Origin: a virus
Direction: 5' to 3' (one strand)
Virus record (IMG/VR): IMGVR_UViG_3300034073_000264
Coordinates: 1 to 27,806 of that record
DNA length: 27,806 nucleotides
Shown here: positions 19,743 to 27,806 of the stretch, piece after piece
How positions within the stretch are numbered: position 1 is the stretch's first letter
How the letters are laid out: each line of letters begins with the position of its first letter
Translations under genes and position numbers: made by a program
The notes under the pieces: generated by a model
What the model saw: only the letters and a program-made list of their open reading frames with translations
Database searches by the model: none
Told to the model about the DNA's origin: nothing

Positions 19743-19824
19743 GCAAGCCACAGTTCTATCCAGGGGTAGATAGGCTGGCTCTTGCTACCAGTCTTATACA
19801 CCGTGCGGGGCTGGTCGGTCCGCA
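19743..19824 (-). other. Structured untranslated region upstream of the scaffold gene
   Basis: The 121-base gap between the 513-aa gene and the scaffold gene is the longest untranslated stretch in the leftward arm. It holds two possible hairpins: a compound one at 19743-19785 (outer GCAAGCCA with TGGCTCTTGC and inner CTATC with GATAG) and one at 19804-19824 (TGCGG with CCGCA). It may be an attenuator or processing site, or hold a promoter feeding scaffold and capsid. I saw no clear -10/-35. Confidence 0.4.
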
Positions 19825-19833
19825 TCGGGATTC

Positions 19834-21375
19834 TTATATTTGTCCGCCTATTTGGCTACCTAGCGAACCTCTGCCTAAGCCAGATTGTCCGCTAAATGCA
19901 GCAATCTCACGTTCAGCAAGTCGCTGACGTTTACGTTGTGCAGAGGCTAGGCTATTAAATACTTCTTGTTCAGCCTCAGCCTGACCATACTGGTCAAGTA
20001 CATCGGTATAAATCTCACTAAGTTTTGTAGCCTGTGGAAGTATGTTGGCAATAGTTGAGTAACCACGCTGTGCTTCAGCCTGTGTAATACCTTGGGCTGC
20101 CAACTGTTCAGCAACGTTAACTCCAGCAGTAAGTCCTTGACGTGCTGCAGCCACACCAATTTCGGCTGCTGCAACTTGACGTTCAATCTTAGGAAATTGC
20201 TGGCTTGGGTCAAGAACATAAGCAACCATATCGGTTGTGCCAATGCCGTAGAATTGTCTTAACATTCCGCTAACAGCAGGGTCAGCATTTTGTACTCGCT
20301 GCACCGCAGTTACTACACGACTAGATAGTTCTTCTGGGGATACATCATTAGCAAGGAACTGTGTTACATAAACATCATTATCAAACTGCTTAAGTCCATA
20401 CGCTCTAAGAATCTGACGGTATCTATCTTCTAGTCCAATGTAAGTACCTGGGTCAAGAACAGCCAAGCCTTTCTTAAGACGGTCTTGGTTGGCAATAAAA
20501 CGCTGTCTGTATTCTTCTGTATCTTGCAATTGAAGTGCAATAGTATCTTCACTAGCACCAGTGCTAACAAGTTCTCTAATTTTAGGAACAAGACTGGCGA
20601 GACCATATCTACTAAAGCGGTCCGTAAGAGCCGTTAAAGCGTTTTGACGTTTTTGCTGTGTAGCCAATGCTTCGGCTGCAGCAGTATCTGCCCTAAACTG
20701 ATTTTGGCTAGCAGTAAGGCTAGCAATCTGTGCTTGTAAAGAACTAATAAGAGCCTGAGTTGCAGCATCAAGCCCCGCAGGTACAGGCGTAGGAGTAACT
20801 GTGGGTGTAGAGGTAACAACCGTAGGAGTAACTACAGTTGTAGATGTTGTCTTGGGTGGAACAAATTTTCCAGTTATAGGGTCTATAACATAATTTGCTG
20901 GTGGTTTAATAATCATACCAGTGTTAGGGTCAATAGATAAACCTAATTGAGCAGCAAGTTTTTCTGCATTTTCTTTAGCCGCTATTTGTTCTGGAGTCAA
21001 TGTTTTAGATTGGCTAACTGTTCCAGAAGAACTTCCTTGAAAACTTGTAGGACCAGACCACATTGACTGGACGGCTGGACTTCTTGTTCCAGTAGCAGGG
21101 TCTACTATAGTATTAGTAGAAGAATCATAATATGCATTTGGTGTTTTAATTAAATTTAAACTGCCAGATACATCTGTAGACTTACTACCTACATCAGTTC
21201 TAAAAGCATAGTTATAGTTATAAGCATCAGAGGCTGGCAACTGTGGAGCCTGTGCAGCAGCAGCGGCTTCAGCCTTTGCTTTATTTTCAAAATATAATCT
21301 TGTTCGTTCTTCAGAACGAGCAGCAACTTCTTTTTCAATACGAGCACGGCGCTCAGCAGCAGTTTCTTTAGCCAT
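19834..21375 (-). CDS. Hypothetical virion-region protein (513 aa), possible internal protein
   Basis: The product starts MAKETAAERRARIEKEVAAR, an Ala/Glu/Arg coiled coil. A low-complexity Ser/Thr/Pro segment follows (about residues 85-200, including TTSTTVVTPTVVTSTPTVTP), then a helix ALISSLQAQIASLTASQNQF. The C-terminal half (250-500) is helical: RFSRYGLASLVPKIRELVST, EYRQRFIANQDRLKKGLAVL, and GLEDRYRQILRAYGLKQF. It ends GLGRGSLGSQIGGQI. The last helical half resembles internal or ejected virion proteins in style, but I recognise no family. It lies just before the scaffold and capsid genes, and its ATG shares a base with the previous stop. Confidence 0.6.
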   Translation of the reverse strand: MAKETAAERRARIEKEVAARSEERTRLYFENKAKAEAAAAAQAPQLPASDAYNYNYAFRTDVGSKSTDVSGSLNLIKTPNAYYDSSTNTIVDPATGTRSPAVQSMWSGPTSFQGSSSGTVSQSKTLTPEQIAAKENAEKLAAQLGLSIDPNTGMIIKPPANYVIDPITGKFVPPKTTSTTVVTPTVVTSTPTVTPTPVPAGLDAATQALISSLQAQIASLTASQNQFRADTAAAEALATQQKRQNALTALTDRFSRYGLASLVPKIRELVSTGASEDTIALQLQDTEEYRQRFIANQDRLKKGLAVLDPGTYIGLEDRYRQILRAYGLKQFDNDVYVTQFLANDVSPEELSSRVVTAVQRVQNADPAVSGMLRQFYGIGTTDMVAYVLDPSQQFPKIERQVAAAEIGVAAARQGLTAGVNVAEQLAAQGITQAEAQRGYSTIANILPQATKLSEIYTDVLDQYGQAEAEQEVFNSLASAQRKRQRLAEREIAAFSGQSGLGRGSLGSQIGGQI

Positions 21376-22280
21376 TAGAACGCCAACTTAAATTGCTGAA
21401 GAATATTTCTACCAACATTATCAAAAGCATCACGAGCATTGTTTGTGTACAACCATTCATCTGAATTTTTCACTGTTTGTTGTACCTCCCATAACGGCAT
21501 AATTTCAAAAGCACCAGTTTTAGGATTCACATATCCTGTTACTTTTTGAAACAATGGATTATCATTAGTAATTGTATCTACATCTTTTTCAAGCAAGTTA
21601 GCAATCATCTGCCTAGCAGCCGAAGTCTGCATACTAAATGACCTGCCAGCCTCTATACCCTTTGCATAGGCTGGGTAGGCAGACATAGCAAATCCTTTTA
21701 ATTCTTCCTGGATAGTTTCATCAGTTGTAGTGCCGTCTAGCAAACCAGCAGATACTTTGTCCCAATAATTTTTCGGCAGTAGATAACTAACTCCTTGGTC
21801 ATCAGCATAGGACTTTAAAGCATTAACCGTGCCAAGAGCACTGCCACCTATCTTACTGCCCATCAAACCAGAGTTAAGAATTTTAATCTCAAGTTGCACA
21901 TCTGTGTCACCCTTGAGGTAAGAATCTTCTAACATTGCATCTATAGCAGAATTCCAAACAAATCCTTTTTCTATAAGTCTACGCTTTTGCGTTTGCTTCC
22001 ACGCATCTAATTCTTGAGCGTAAACACCAGGTTGTGTCTTTTGTTTGGTTTGTCTAGATTGGGCATTGCTAGTTAAATTCCTATAATAATCAGAATTAAA
22101 ATAGGCTAATCTTGCTTCAGCAATATCACCCGCCACAAACATATCAAAGATGGGTTTTAATTCAGGAAACGCAATAAGAATAGTTTCTGTAATACCCAAA
22201 GCAAGGGCTTCTGCTTTACCAGTAGCACTTTGAGGAGGGATAACTCCTCCGCCACCATCTATTACATTATTAGGTCTCAT
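21375..22280 (-). CDS. Hypothetical virion-region protein (301 aa)
   Basis: The product begins MRPNNVIDGGGGVIPPQSAT and has helical, charged text throughout: ETILIAFPELKPIFDMFVAG, NSDYYRNLTSNAQSRQTKQK, and GFVWNSAIDAMLEDSYLKGD. The end is ARDAFDNVGRNILQQFKLAF. Some blocks (IRNLLEK-like helices, AYAKGIEAGRSFSMQTSAAR) hint at repeated helical bundles. No recognised family. It overlaps the 290-aa gene by 4 bases (ATGA) and the 513-aa gene by one base. The three similarly styled genes 19834-23149 may form one internal-protein assembly, an inference from position and composition. Confidence 0.55.
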   Translation of the reverse strand: MRPNNVIDGGGGVIPPQSATGKAEALALGITETILIAFPELKPIFDMFVAGDIAEARLAYFNSDYYRNLTSNAQSRQTKQKTQPGVYAQELDAWKQTQKRRLIEKGFVWNSAIDAMLEDSYLKGDTDVQLEIKILNSGLMGSKIGGSALGTVNALKSYADDQGVSYLLPKNYWDKVSAGLLDGTTTDETIQEELKGFAMSAYPAYAKGIEAGRSFSMQTSAARQMIANLLEKDVDTITNDNPLFQKVTGYVNPKTGAFEIMPLWEVQQTVKNSDEWLYTNNARDAFDNVGRNILQQFKLAF

Positions 22281-23149
22281 ACTACTGGCGCTCCCATCTG
22301 GTCAAGGAATACCAAAAAATCAAAGTTTTGTTTATAGCGCATCACATCTGGCAATTCTGTTTCTACTTTTTTGCCTACTTCAGCCTCTACTTGCGCTTGG
22401 GTAAACGGTTTAGTAGTAGTTCTAACAATCTTGCCCCCAGCCTCTTTAGTAGTAGTAAGGGTTCCCTCTTTAATTTGTTTTACATAACGGTCAGTTTCTT
22501 GCTGAATAAAGTCTTCAGTACCAGTTGTCATATCTGTTTTGCCACGAACTACACCACGAACAATAGCCTCAACTACATCCCTATCCATAAGATTAATGTC
22601 TTGAACTGGAAGATTTTTGTCGCCAGCGCCAGCGCTACCTAGACTACCTAACCAACTTTTAAACGGACTGAACTTAGTATTACCTTCAATAGTATAAGAC
22701 TGAACCTGAGTAAGGCTATGATTTCTTGCTGCGTCTAAAATAGCCTGATTAAATGCTGTTTCGTTTTTGGTTTTATAATCAGTCTCAGAAAGAAAATTCT
22801 TATCTAATAATTGCTGACGTAGTACTTCAAGATTACCCTTAAAGTTAGTTTTAATAGACTTAATGACCTGTGAGCCATACTGTTTAGTAAAGCCAAGACC
22901 ATCTGGTGCTACCCAAAAGAAAACTTCAGGTCTTTCTCCTGTTGGTTTACCCTTACTATCAACTGCTATTTCATACAAAATAAGATTTCTATTTTGGTCA
23001 GTACCAACCTTTAATTGACCATTATCTAATCCTATGTCGCCAAGTACTCTTTTAAGGTCATCTAAATGTTTTTTATTAGCCGTAGCAGCAGCATTAGCCG
23101 ATGCTTCACCGCGTGTCTTGGCTTCTTCTGGTGACTTATCTACCGCCAA
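22277..23149 (-). CDS. Hypothetical virion-region protein (290 aa, TTG start)
   Basis: The start is TTG 23149 (MAVDKSPEEAKTRGEASANA), 6 bases after an AAAGGG, and it overlaps the giant gene by 14 bases. The sequence is helical and charged with a beta part (NLILYEIAVDSKGKPTGERP). Segments DVNEAIVRGVV-like and QRPFTQAQVEAEVGKKVETE follow. The end is YKQNFDFLVFLDQMGAPVV. The visible blocks VLRQQLLDKNFLSETDYKTK and AILDAARNHSLTQVQSYTI suggest a helical core. No family recognised. Likely a minor virion protein by location between the giant protein and the 301-aa protein. Confidence 0.55.
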   Translation of the reverse strand: MAVDKSPEEAKTRGEASANAAATANKKHLDDLKRVLGDIGLDNGQLKVGTDQNRNLILYEIAVDSKGKPTGERPEVFFWVAPDGLGFTKQYGSQVIKSIKTNFKGNLEVLRQQLLDKNFLSETDYKTKNETAFNQAILDAARNHSLTQVQSYTIEGNTKFSPFKSWLGSLGSAGAGDKNLPVQDINLMDRDVVEAIVRGVVRGKTDMTTGTEDFIQQETDRYVKQIKEGTLTTTKEAGGKIVRTTTKPFTQAQVEAEVGKKVETELPDVMRYKQNFDFLVFLDQMGAPVV

Positions 23150-26100
23150 CGTATGCCCTTTCTACGGAAGCACCCACCACATCGCGGGAGTACTTGTTTA
23201 ACATAGGTACAAATATCAAACGGGTTGCTTCTTTAACGGCTGGGTCAAATACCAACTGTTCAAGAACCGCTATTACTTCTTCTTTCATACGCTTACGGTC
23301 ATCACTAAACGTATACAATTGCTTATAGGATGGGTTGGTTGAGTAATCAACAAAAGCCTGAACTTCATTAATTGCTAACCGCATAGCATTTCTAGTGGCA
23401 TTTGGTATAGGCGCACTAGCATCATCTACCGCGCCTCTAAGGTCACGGAACATCATCTTTAAATCCCGACCAGATATATTGTCATCTAATGAATCTTCTA
23501 GTTCTGGATTAGATAGTAGCAACGACTGTTGCTCTGCATCTGCTAAAGCAATTAGGCTGGCACGCTCTTGATAGTCAGTAGACGTAGCCAATCTTTCCAC
23601 TAACGCATCATTAATTGCATAATACTTTTCTTTATCTCTGGCTATTTGAACTTTGTTTAAATACTCTCTGAAGTCAGCCTGTTCAACTAACCCTTGTGCT
23701 TCCATCCAGGAATATATATCTGGGTTGTATTCTCCAACTTTGGGAGCAAATACAAAACCAATACCTGAATCTTGATACTCATCTAGAAATCGTCTATTAT
23801 TAGTAGACCAATCTTTTAATTCGTTAGTCTTGGCTATAACTGTTTTAAATGCTTTATTTGTTTTAGGTATTGTATATACTGATTTGCCTGGATTATTACC
23901 AATAAACATAGCAACAGCCAACTCAAATGGGTTGGCTACTTCAGGGTCTGCTTTAATAACACCTTGATATACATCCCAGAAAGCACTGGTCCAAGTACTG
24001 ATACCAGTCTCTTTAATAAAGTCAGGTAATCCCTTACTATCTTTTAAACTTGGGTATGCAGGGCTACCAAACAAACCTATAATTGCCTGTGCAGCAGTTA
24101 CGTTATTAGCAGCAACTTTGACGTTCTGTATATATCTTGTTTTTTCTTTGCTAGTTGCGTTATCTGGTAAACCTTTGCCAAAGGCTTCCATATAATTAAC
24201 TGCTTGATACCAGGCATTAGCCTTATTTCTATTACGCTCCGCAGGGGCTAAAGTATCCCAAGCCGTTGTAGCCAACATTGGGAAAGCCGTTCTTAAAGCA
24301 TCACCGACATCAGTATTTTGACCAATATGACCCATAGCAAATGTGTCTAAATAATTGGCTACTTCGTTGGTGTAAGGATAAATTCTATCTTCCCAAGTTT
24401 GTGGCAAAAAAGCACTAAGCACTGGTAAATCACGCAAGAATCCTTTAACTGCGGTAATGCTTATTCCTGCAAGTGGTCCAGCAAAGGCTGGCTGTCCAGC
24501 ATCAGGAGCAAAAGATGGGTTAATTAATCGGAACTTAAAAGAAAACTCATTAAATGAGCCAACCTTGTAGTCAACATTAAATGCACCTAGCACCTTTTGT
24601 GTGGCTGTATTCATAACAATATCCGTAGGTACTGTTAGATAGTCATCGCCATTCTCATCCTGGTAAACAGAACCTATGTTTTCTAATCCATAGTGCAAAA
24701 GCCGTAAACGCATAAGTGCTCTTGGTCCCTCATTTGCATAAAGACGATAAACACGGCGCTGGAAATCTTCGGTAGCACGGAAGAATCTGCCTACATAGCG
24801 GATAGCCAGAGCAAAATTAGAACGAATACTTGGATTATCTACAAACTCAAGCACAGAATCTGTAGCCATATTAATTGCTATATTGGTTACCTGCTTATCG
24901 GCTGCTTCATCAGCAAACTTTCTAGCAGTATCTGGGTCTATATTTGGATTTGCATCCAGTAATCCTCTGTAATGGCGGTCAGATAAAAACTTTTCGTAAG
25001 GAACTAAATCATCTAGGGCTTTATTTACAGCCACACGCATAGCAGGCAGACGGAAAAATCCCGTTACCTGACGGTCCATCATCTCAAGAACTTTATCTGG
25101 GAACCGTTCAAACCATTTATCTATGGTGCTAAGGTCTTCCTTTAGCGCATCCATATCAGATACTTTGCCGTTAGATACAAGGCGCGTATTTATATAACCA
25201 GAAGTAGGACGCTTACCTACTGTAGCGTCATTAAATTCTTTCCAGGTTAAATTATTAGCAGCGCGTGACCAAGCAGTTGCTGCTGGCATACCCTGACGTG
25301 GGGCTGCCTTAATCACATCAGCATATTTACGTTGCATTAAGTCATACAAGTTATCATTAAAGCCATCTGCGCTACCGTGGAAAGCAAAACGCATATCATT
25401 CAAGATACGCTCTGCATAAATACGGGCTATCTCTGGGTCGGACACACCTTGTTGACGGAAATAAACGGTCTCACCCCAGTTAGATAGGGCTGCCTGTAGT
25501 CTTTTAGCATCCAGTACGTCATAAAAAGCGCTAACTTCATTGAATGTTGCGCCCATCTGCTCCATAAGTTCAGTACGTGCATTGGCAAAATTAGTACTTG
25601 GACGTAATGCTCCAAAGAAATCATCATTACGTAACCCGTTATTGTTAAAAAATACACTTACTGGGTCTAAATAATAATTTCCAGGTAGTTTAAGTTGGTT
25701 AAATCCAAAACGAATTAGGAAGTTGTCCCACATAGCAACGCCTAATTCTTGTTGACTTAACTTTTCTATTTCTTTAGGCGTATAAAGTGGTGACCGCTCT
25801 AATCCCAACTCTTTAATAAACCTAGTTAGTTGGTCTATATCAAATACAGACTCATAAAAATCTCGGTCCATTCTGCCTACGACTAAATCACGGGCAGCAA
25901 TAGAGGCTGTTAAGCCCTCATTAAAATTAGAATTATTGCGAAGAACTCGTTTTAAATTTTGCCATTCTTTATTGTCATCAGTAAATTTATAGATTTCTTC
26001 AATTCTGCTGATAATGCCTTCTTTAATAAATACTGGCTTTATCTCAGATAGTGGTATTTCGTATCCAACTTCTTTAGATTTTTTAACTCTAATTTTTTCA

Positions 26101-27806
26101 ATAATGTCGGCTTGTTCTGCTGAAGTAAGAACTTTCCGTGGGTCTAATGGTCTACCGTCTACAGTAATACCCATCTTATTTGCTATATAGTATAAAGAAC
26201 CTTTATAAGGACCAATAGCAGCACCACTGCCAGTAACCGTCTGCATAGCCTTAATATCTTTTTGAAACTTACTGGCTACTAAATCAAGAATATCCGTAAC
26301 TGGCTTAGTTAAATAATAAAAGAAACCTTCATCTACGTTAGTTCTAATACCTAAACGTGGAGCCAGGGTATATGCAGCCCAGTTATTATTCCAAAGAGTA
26401 GCAAATCTGCTCCTACCAATACCGTTAAACAAAAGCAGAAAGTTTTTAGCAGGAGTGCCCTTGGCACGTTCATCTAATCTTGCCTTTGAAGATAGTTGAT
26501 AAATAGTATCAAACGGCAACTGCTTAATACCTTTACGTAATTGAGATGGCTCAATAGCACCAGTAGCAGCAAGGGTTGGCGTAAGGTTATTAAAGGCTAC
26601 TGCCATAGGATGCATCTGAGCCGCAATATTATCCGCAATAGGCATATCTACAACTGGAGTAAATCCAGCCTGCCCGTTATATGTATCTTGAAGAATACGT
26701 TGAATATCATCTTCAGGAACATTCATACGCTTCATAAAGGCGTACTGCATATTACGTACTGCTGTCAATTGAATATCTAATGGCTCATCTAAAAGCATCA
26801 GAGTAACAGCATTGGCTATATTTTTAGGTAGCACCAAACTAGCAGTATTGCGAATATTGTCAGCAGTTTCAATAGCGTTTTCGCCAAACTTAATAACTCC
26901 AGGTAGTCTGCTGGCAGCAACGCCCAACTTAAGCGCTAAACGCCGTGCTTTACCAACATCCTCTTGTAGCGCAAACAATTCATCAATCTGTGGATTGAGC
27001 AGTTTATTTTCTTCATCGGCAACTTTAGTAACAATTGACATAGCCTTAATGGCTTCTGCATCGCCCTTAGCAAGAATCTCTTTAGTAGTTATATCTACTT
27101 CGCTTGTTGGATTAAATACTGAATAAGCAACTCGGTGCATAGCCGAAGTAAGAGTTCTGCTTTTGCGAGCATAAGGAATACCATTACGGCGGAAAGAAAT
27201 ACCATTAACTCTGCCATTAAGCATAAGATTAGCATCATCTACGTGGGTGAAAAACTTTTGTGCACTAGCAGCATCAAAGGCTTTAACTTCACCAGTAGTA
27301 AGGGTTTTTATTACTGGTTCGTTATACCACTCAGGAAAATCAAATCTAATAGACTCAAGTATTGAGGCTTTAGCAGTAGGAGATTTAGCCTCTGCATAGG
27401 ACTTTAAGCGTGGTCCTAGTTGGTCATCCCAAAGAGTTTTAATTTCAGGTTCATTAAATAACCAGGCATAACCTTCTTCAGTACCTTTGCGCTGAGATAC
27501 AAACTTAAACTGTTCAGCAAGGCGTTGACCTTTACTTTTAAATGCAGCCTGCTGAAATGCCTCACGGACTCCAACGCGTATACCGCCAACACCCTTAGCA
27601 AGTGTCTTGGCTACGGCTGGTAATCCTAAACCTATGTAAGTAAGTGGGTCAATAAACACTGTGTAAAAAGCATCTATAGTTCCAGATACTTTCTTTTTAA
27701 CTTTTATTTCTTCGGCTTTAAGTATTGCTTTGCCACGTTTGCTTTCAGGCGATACGCCCTCTGGCAAAACAATTCTTGGCTGAACACCTAATAATCTTTG
27801 GGCTAC
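23136..27806 (-). CDS. Giant virion protein, probable internal/ejection protein (5' end outside window)
   Basis: The frame is open from the right edge, so the gene is truncated at its 5' end: 13 residues (VAQRLLGVQPRIV) precede the internal TTG at 27767 and 1,556 residues are visible. It is helix-rich, with DTASLVLPKNIANAV-like hydrophobic stretches, charged linkers and no Cys clusters. One hydrophobic region near residues 35-55 of the post-TTG part (FYTVFIDPLTYIGLGLPAVA) could be a membrane-active segment. Very large helical proteins in the structural arm of short-tailed phages are usually ejected internal proteins; a tape measure would be the alternative for a long-tailed phage. A lytic domain might lie in the missing N terminus. 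It ends overlapping the 290-aa gene by 14 bases. Confidence 0.6.
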   Translation of the reverse strand, partial: VAQRLLGVQPRIVLPEGVSPESKRGKAILKAEEIKVKKKVSGTIDAFYTVFIDPLTYIGLGLPAVAKTLAKGVGGIRVGVREAFQQAAFKSKGQRLAEQFKFVSQRKGTEEGYAWLFNEPEIKTLWDDQLGPRLKSYAEAKSPTAKASILESIRFDFPEWYNEPVIKTLTTGEVKAFDAASAQKFFTHVDDANLMLNGRVNGISFRRNGIPYARKSRTLTSAMHRVAYSVFNPTSEVDITTKEILAKGDAEAIKAMSIVTKVADEENKLLNPQIDELFALQEDVGKARRLALKLGVAASRLPGVIKFGENAIETADNIRNTASLVLPKNIANAVTLMLLDEPLDIQLTAVRNMQYAFMKRMNVPEDDIQRILQDTYNGQAGFTPVVDMPIADNIAAQMHPMAVAFNNLTPTLAATGAIEPSQLRKGIKQLPFDTIYQLSSKARLDERAKGTPAKNFLLLFNGIGRSRFATLWNNNWAAYTLAPRLGIRTNVDEGFFYYLTKPVTDILDLVASKFQKDIKAMQTVTGSGAAIGPYKGSLYYIANKMGITVDGRPLDPRKVLTSAEQADIIEKIRVKKSKEVGYEIPLSEIKPVFIKEGIISRIEEIYKFTDDNKEWQNLKRVLRNNSNFNEGLTASIAARDLVVGRMDRDFYESVFDIDQLTRFIKELGLERSPLYTPKEIEKLSQQELGVAMWDNFLIRFGFNQLKLPGNYYLDPVSVFFNNNGLRNDDFFGALRPSTNFANARTELMEQMGATFNEVSAFYDVLDAKRLQAALSNWGETVYFRQQGVSDPEIARIYAERILNDMRFAFHGSADGFNDNLYDLMQRKYADVIKAAPRQGMPAATAWSRAANNLTWKEFNDATVGKRPTSGYINTRLVSNGKVSDMDALKEDLSTIDKWFERFPDKVLEMMDRQVTGFFRLPAMRVAVNKALDDLVPYEKFLSDRHYRGLLDANPNIDPDTARKFADEAADKQVTNIAINMATDSVLEFVDNPSIRSNFALAIRYVGRFFRATEDFQRRVYRLYANEGPRALMRLRLLHYGLENIGSVYQDENGDDYLTVPTDIVMNTATQKVLGAFNVDYKVGSFNEFSFKFRLINPSFAPDAGQPAFAGPLAGISITAVKGFLRDLPVLSAFLPQTWEDRIYPYTNEVANYLDTFAMGHIGQNTDVGDALRTAFPMLATTAWDTLAPAERNRNKANAWYQAVNYMEAFGKGLPDNATSKEKTRYIQNVKVAANNVTAAQAIIGLFGSPAYPSLKDSKGLPDFIKETGISTWTSAFWDVYQGVIKADPEVANPFELAVAMFIGNNPGKSVYTIPKTNKAFKTVIAKTNELKDWSTNNRRFLDEYQDSGIGFVFAPKVGEYNPDIYSWMEAQGLVEQADFREYLNKVQIARDKEKYYAINDALVERLATSTDYQERASLIALADAEQQSLLLSNPELEDSLDDNISGRDLKMMFRDLRGAVDDASAPIPNATRNAMRLAINEVQAFVDYSTNPSYKQLYTFSDDRKRMKEEVIAVLEQLVFDPAVKEATRLIFVPMLNKYSRDVVGASVERAYVGGR

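Noticed and set aside
26812-27365. Plus-strand frames at 26812-27126 and 27135-27365
   Set aside because: Antisense to the giant virion gene, which has an uninterrupted frame; no RBS or motif.
1-27806. CRISPR array, tRNA gene, integrase or insertion sequence
   Set aside because: Read on both strands I saw no regular spaced repeats, no clover-leaf candidate I could fold with confidence, no recombinase motif and no IS ends. Absence by eye is not proof.

Overview
The window looks like part of the genome of a tailed double-stranded DNA phage infecting an actinobacterium. It encodes a complete virion module (N4-gp56-like major capsid protein, scaffold-like protein, adaptor/tail proteins, fibres), a lysis cassette and a replication module. 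The actinobacterial host is inferred mainly from a WhiB-family protein (four conserved Cys plus G-I-W-G-G), a family confined to actinobacteria and their phages. A Hjc-like nuclease and a sigma-like protein of types common in actinophages agree with this. Base composition looks moderate to A+T-leaning by eye, and the gene set resembles what has been described for phages of uncultured aquatic actinobacteria; this last point is recollection, not a search. I saw no integrase, repressor, tRNA, CRISPR array or insertion sequence.

Layout. From 1 to about 4,890 the genes run on the + strand and overlap tightly: the end of a zinc-ribbon protein, a DnaB-like helicase core, a small unknown, a Hjc-like nuclease, a DNA primase split over two reading frames (CHC2 zinc domain, then TOPRIM domain), an unknown, an Nmad1/DUF1599-like protein, a sigma-like factor, two zinc-ribbon proteins (one FmdB-like), a 54-aa unknown, a WhiB-like regulator and an unknown. 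Two hairpins follow, then a stand-alone SAM methyltransferase (4970-5542), then further terminator hairpins where the two arms converge (5556-5623).

From 5,630 to the right edge every gene is on the - strand, so the late operon reads right to left. It starts with a giant protein of at least 1,556 aa that is cut by the window edge, then three unknown, probably virion-associated proteins (290, 301 and 513 aa), the scaffold-like protein and the major capsid protein. Nine small genes follow, including a run of tiny, mostly basic proteins. Next come a 91-aa unknown, a 307-aa putative adaptor, a 695-aa fibre with 33 in-register heptads, and a cassette of small fibre-related proteins including three paralogues. 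The operon ends with a glycosyltransferase, a 734-aa tail protein and the lysis genes (small membrane protein, M15-type endolysin, holin-like protein).

How it works together. The rightward arm would supply replication enzymes and transcription factors (sigma-like, WhiB) early, and the leftward arm virion and lysis proteins late. I found no tail-tube, tape-measure or tail-chaperone signature. The large ejection-like protein and the nozzle-like 734-aa protein favour a short-tailed (podovirus-like) virion, but this is inference. Portal and terminase genes are not in the window and probably lie past the right end.
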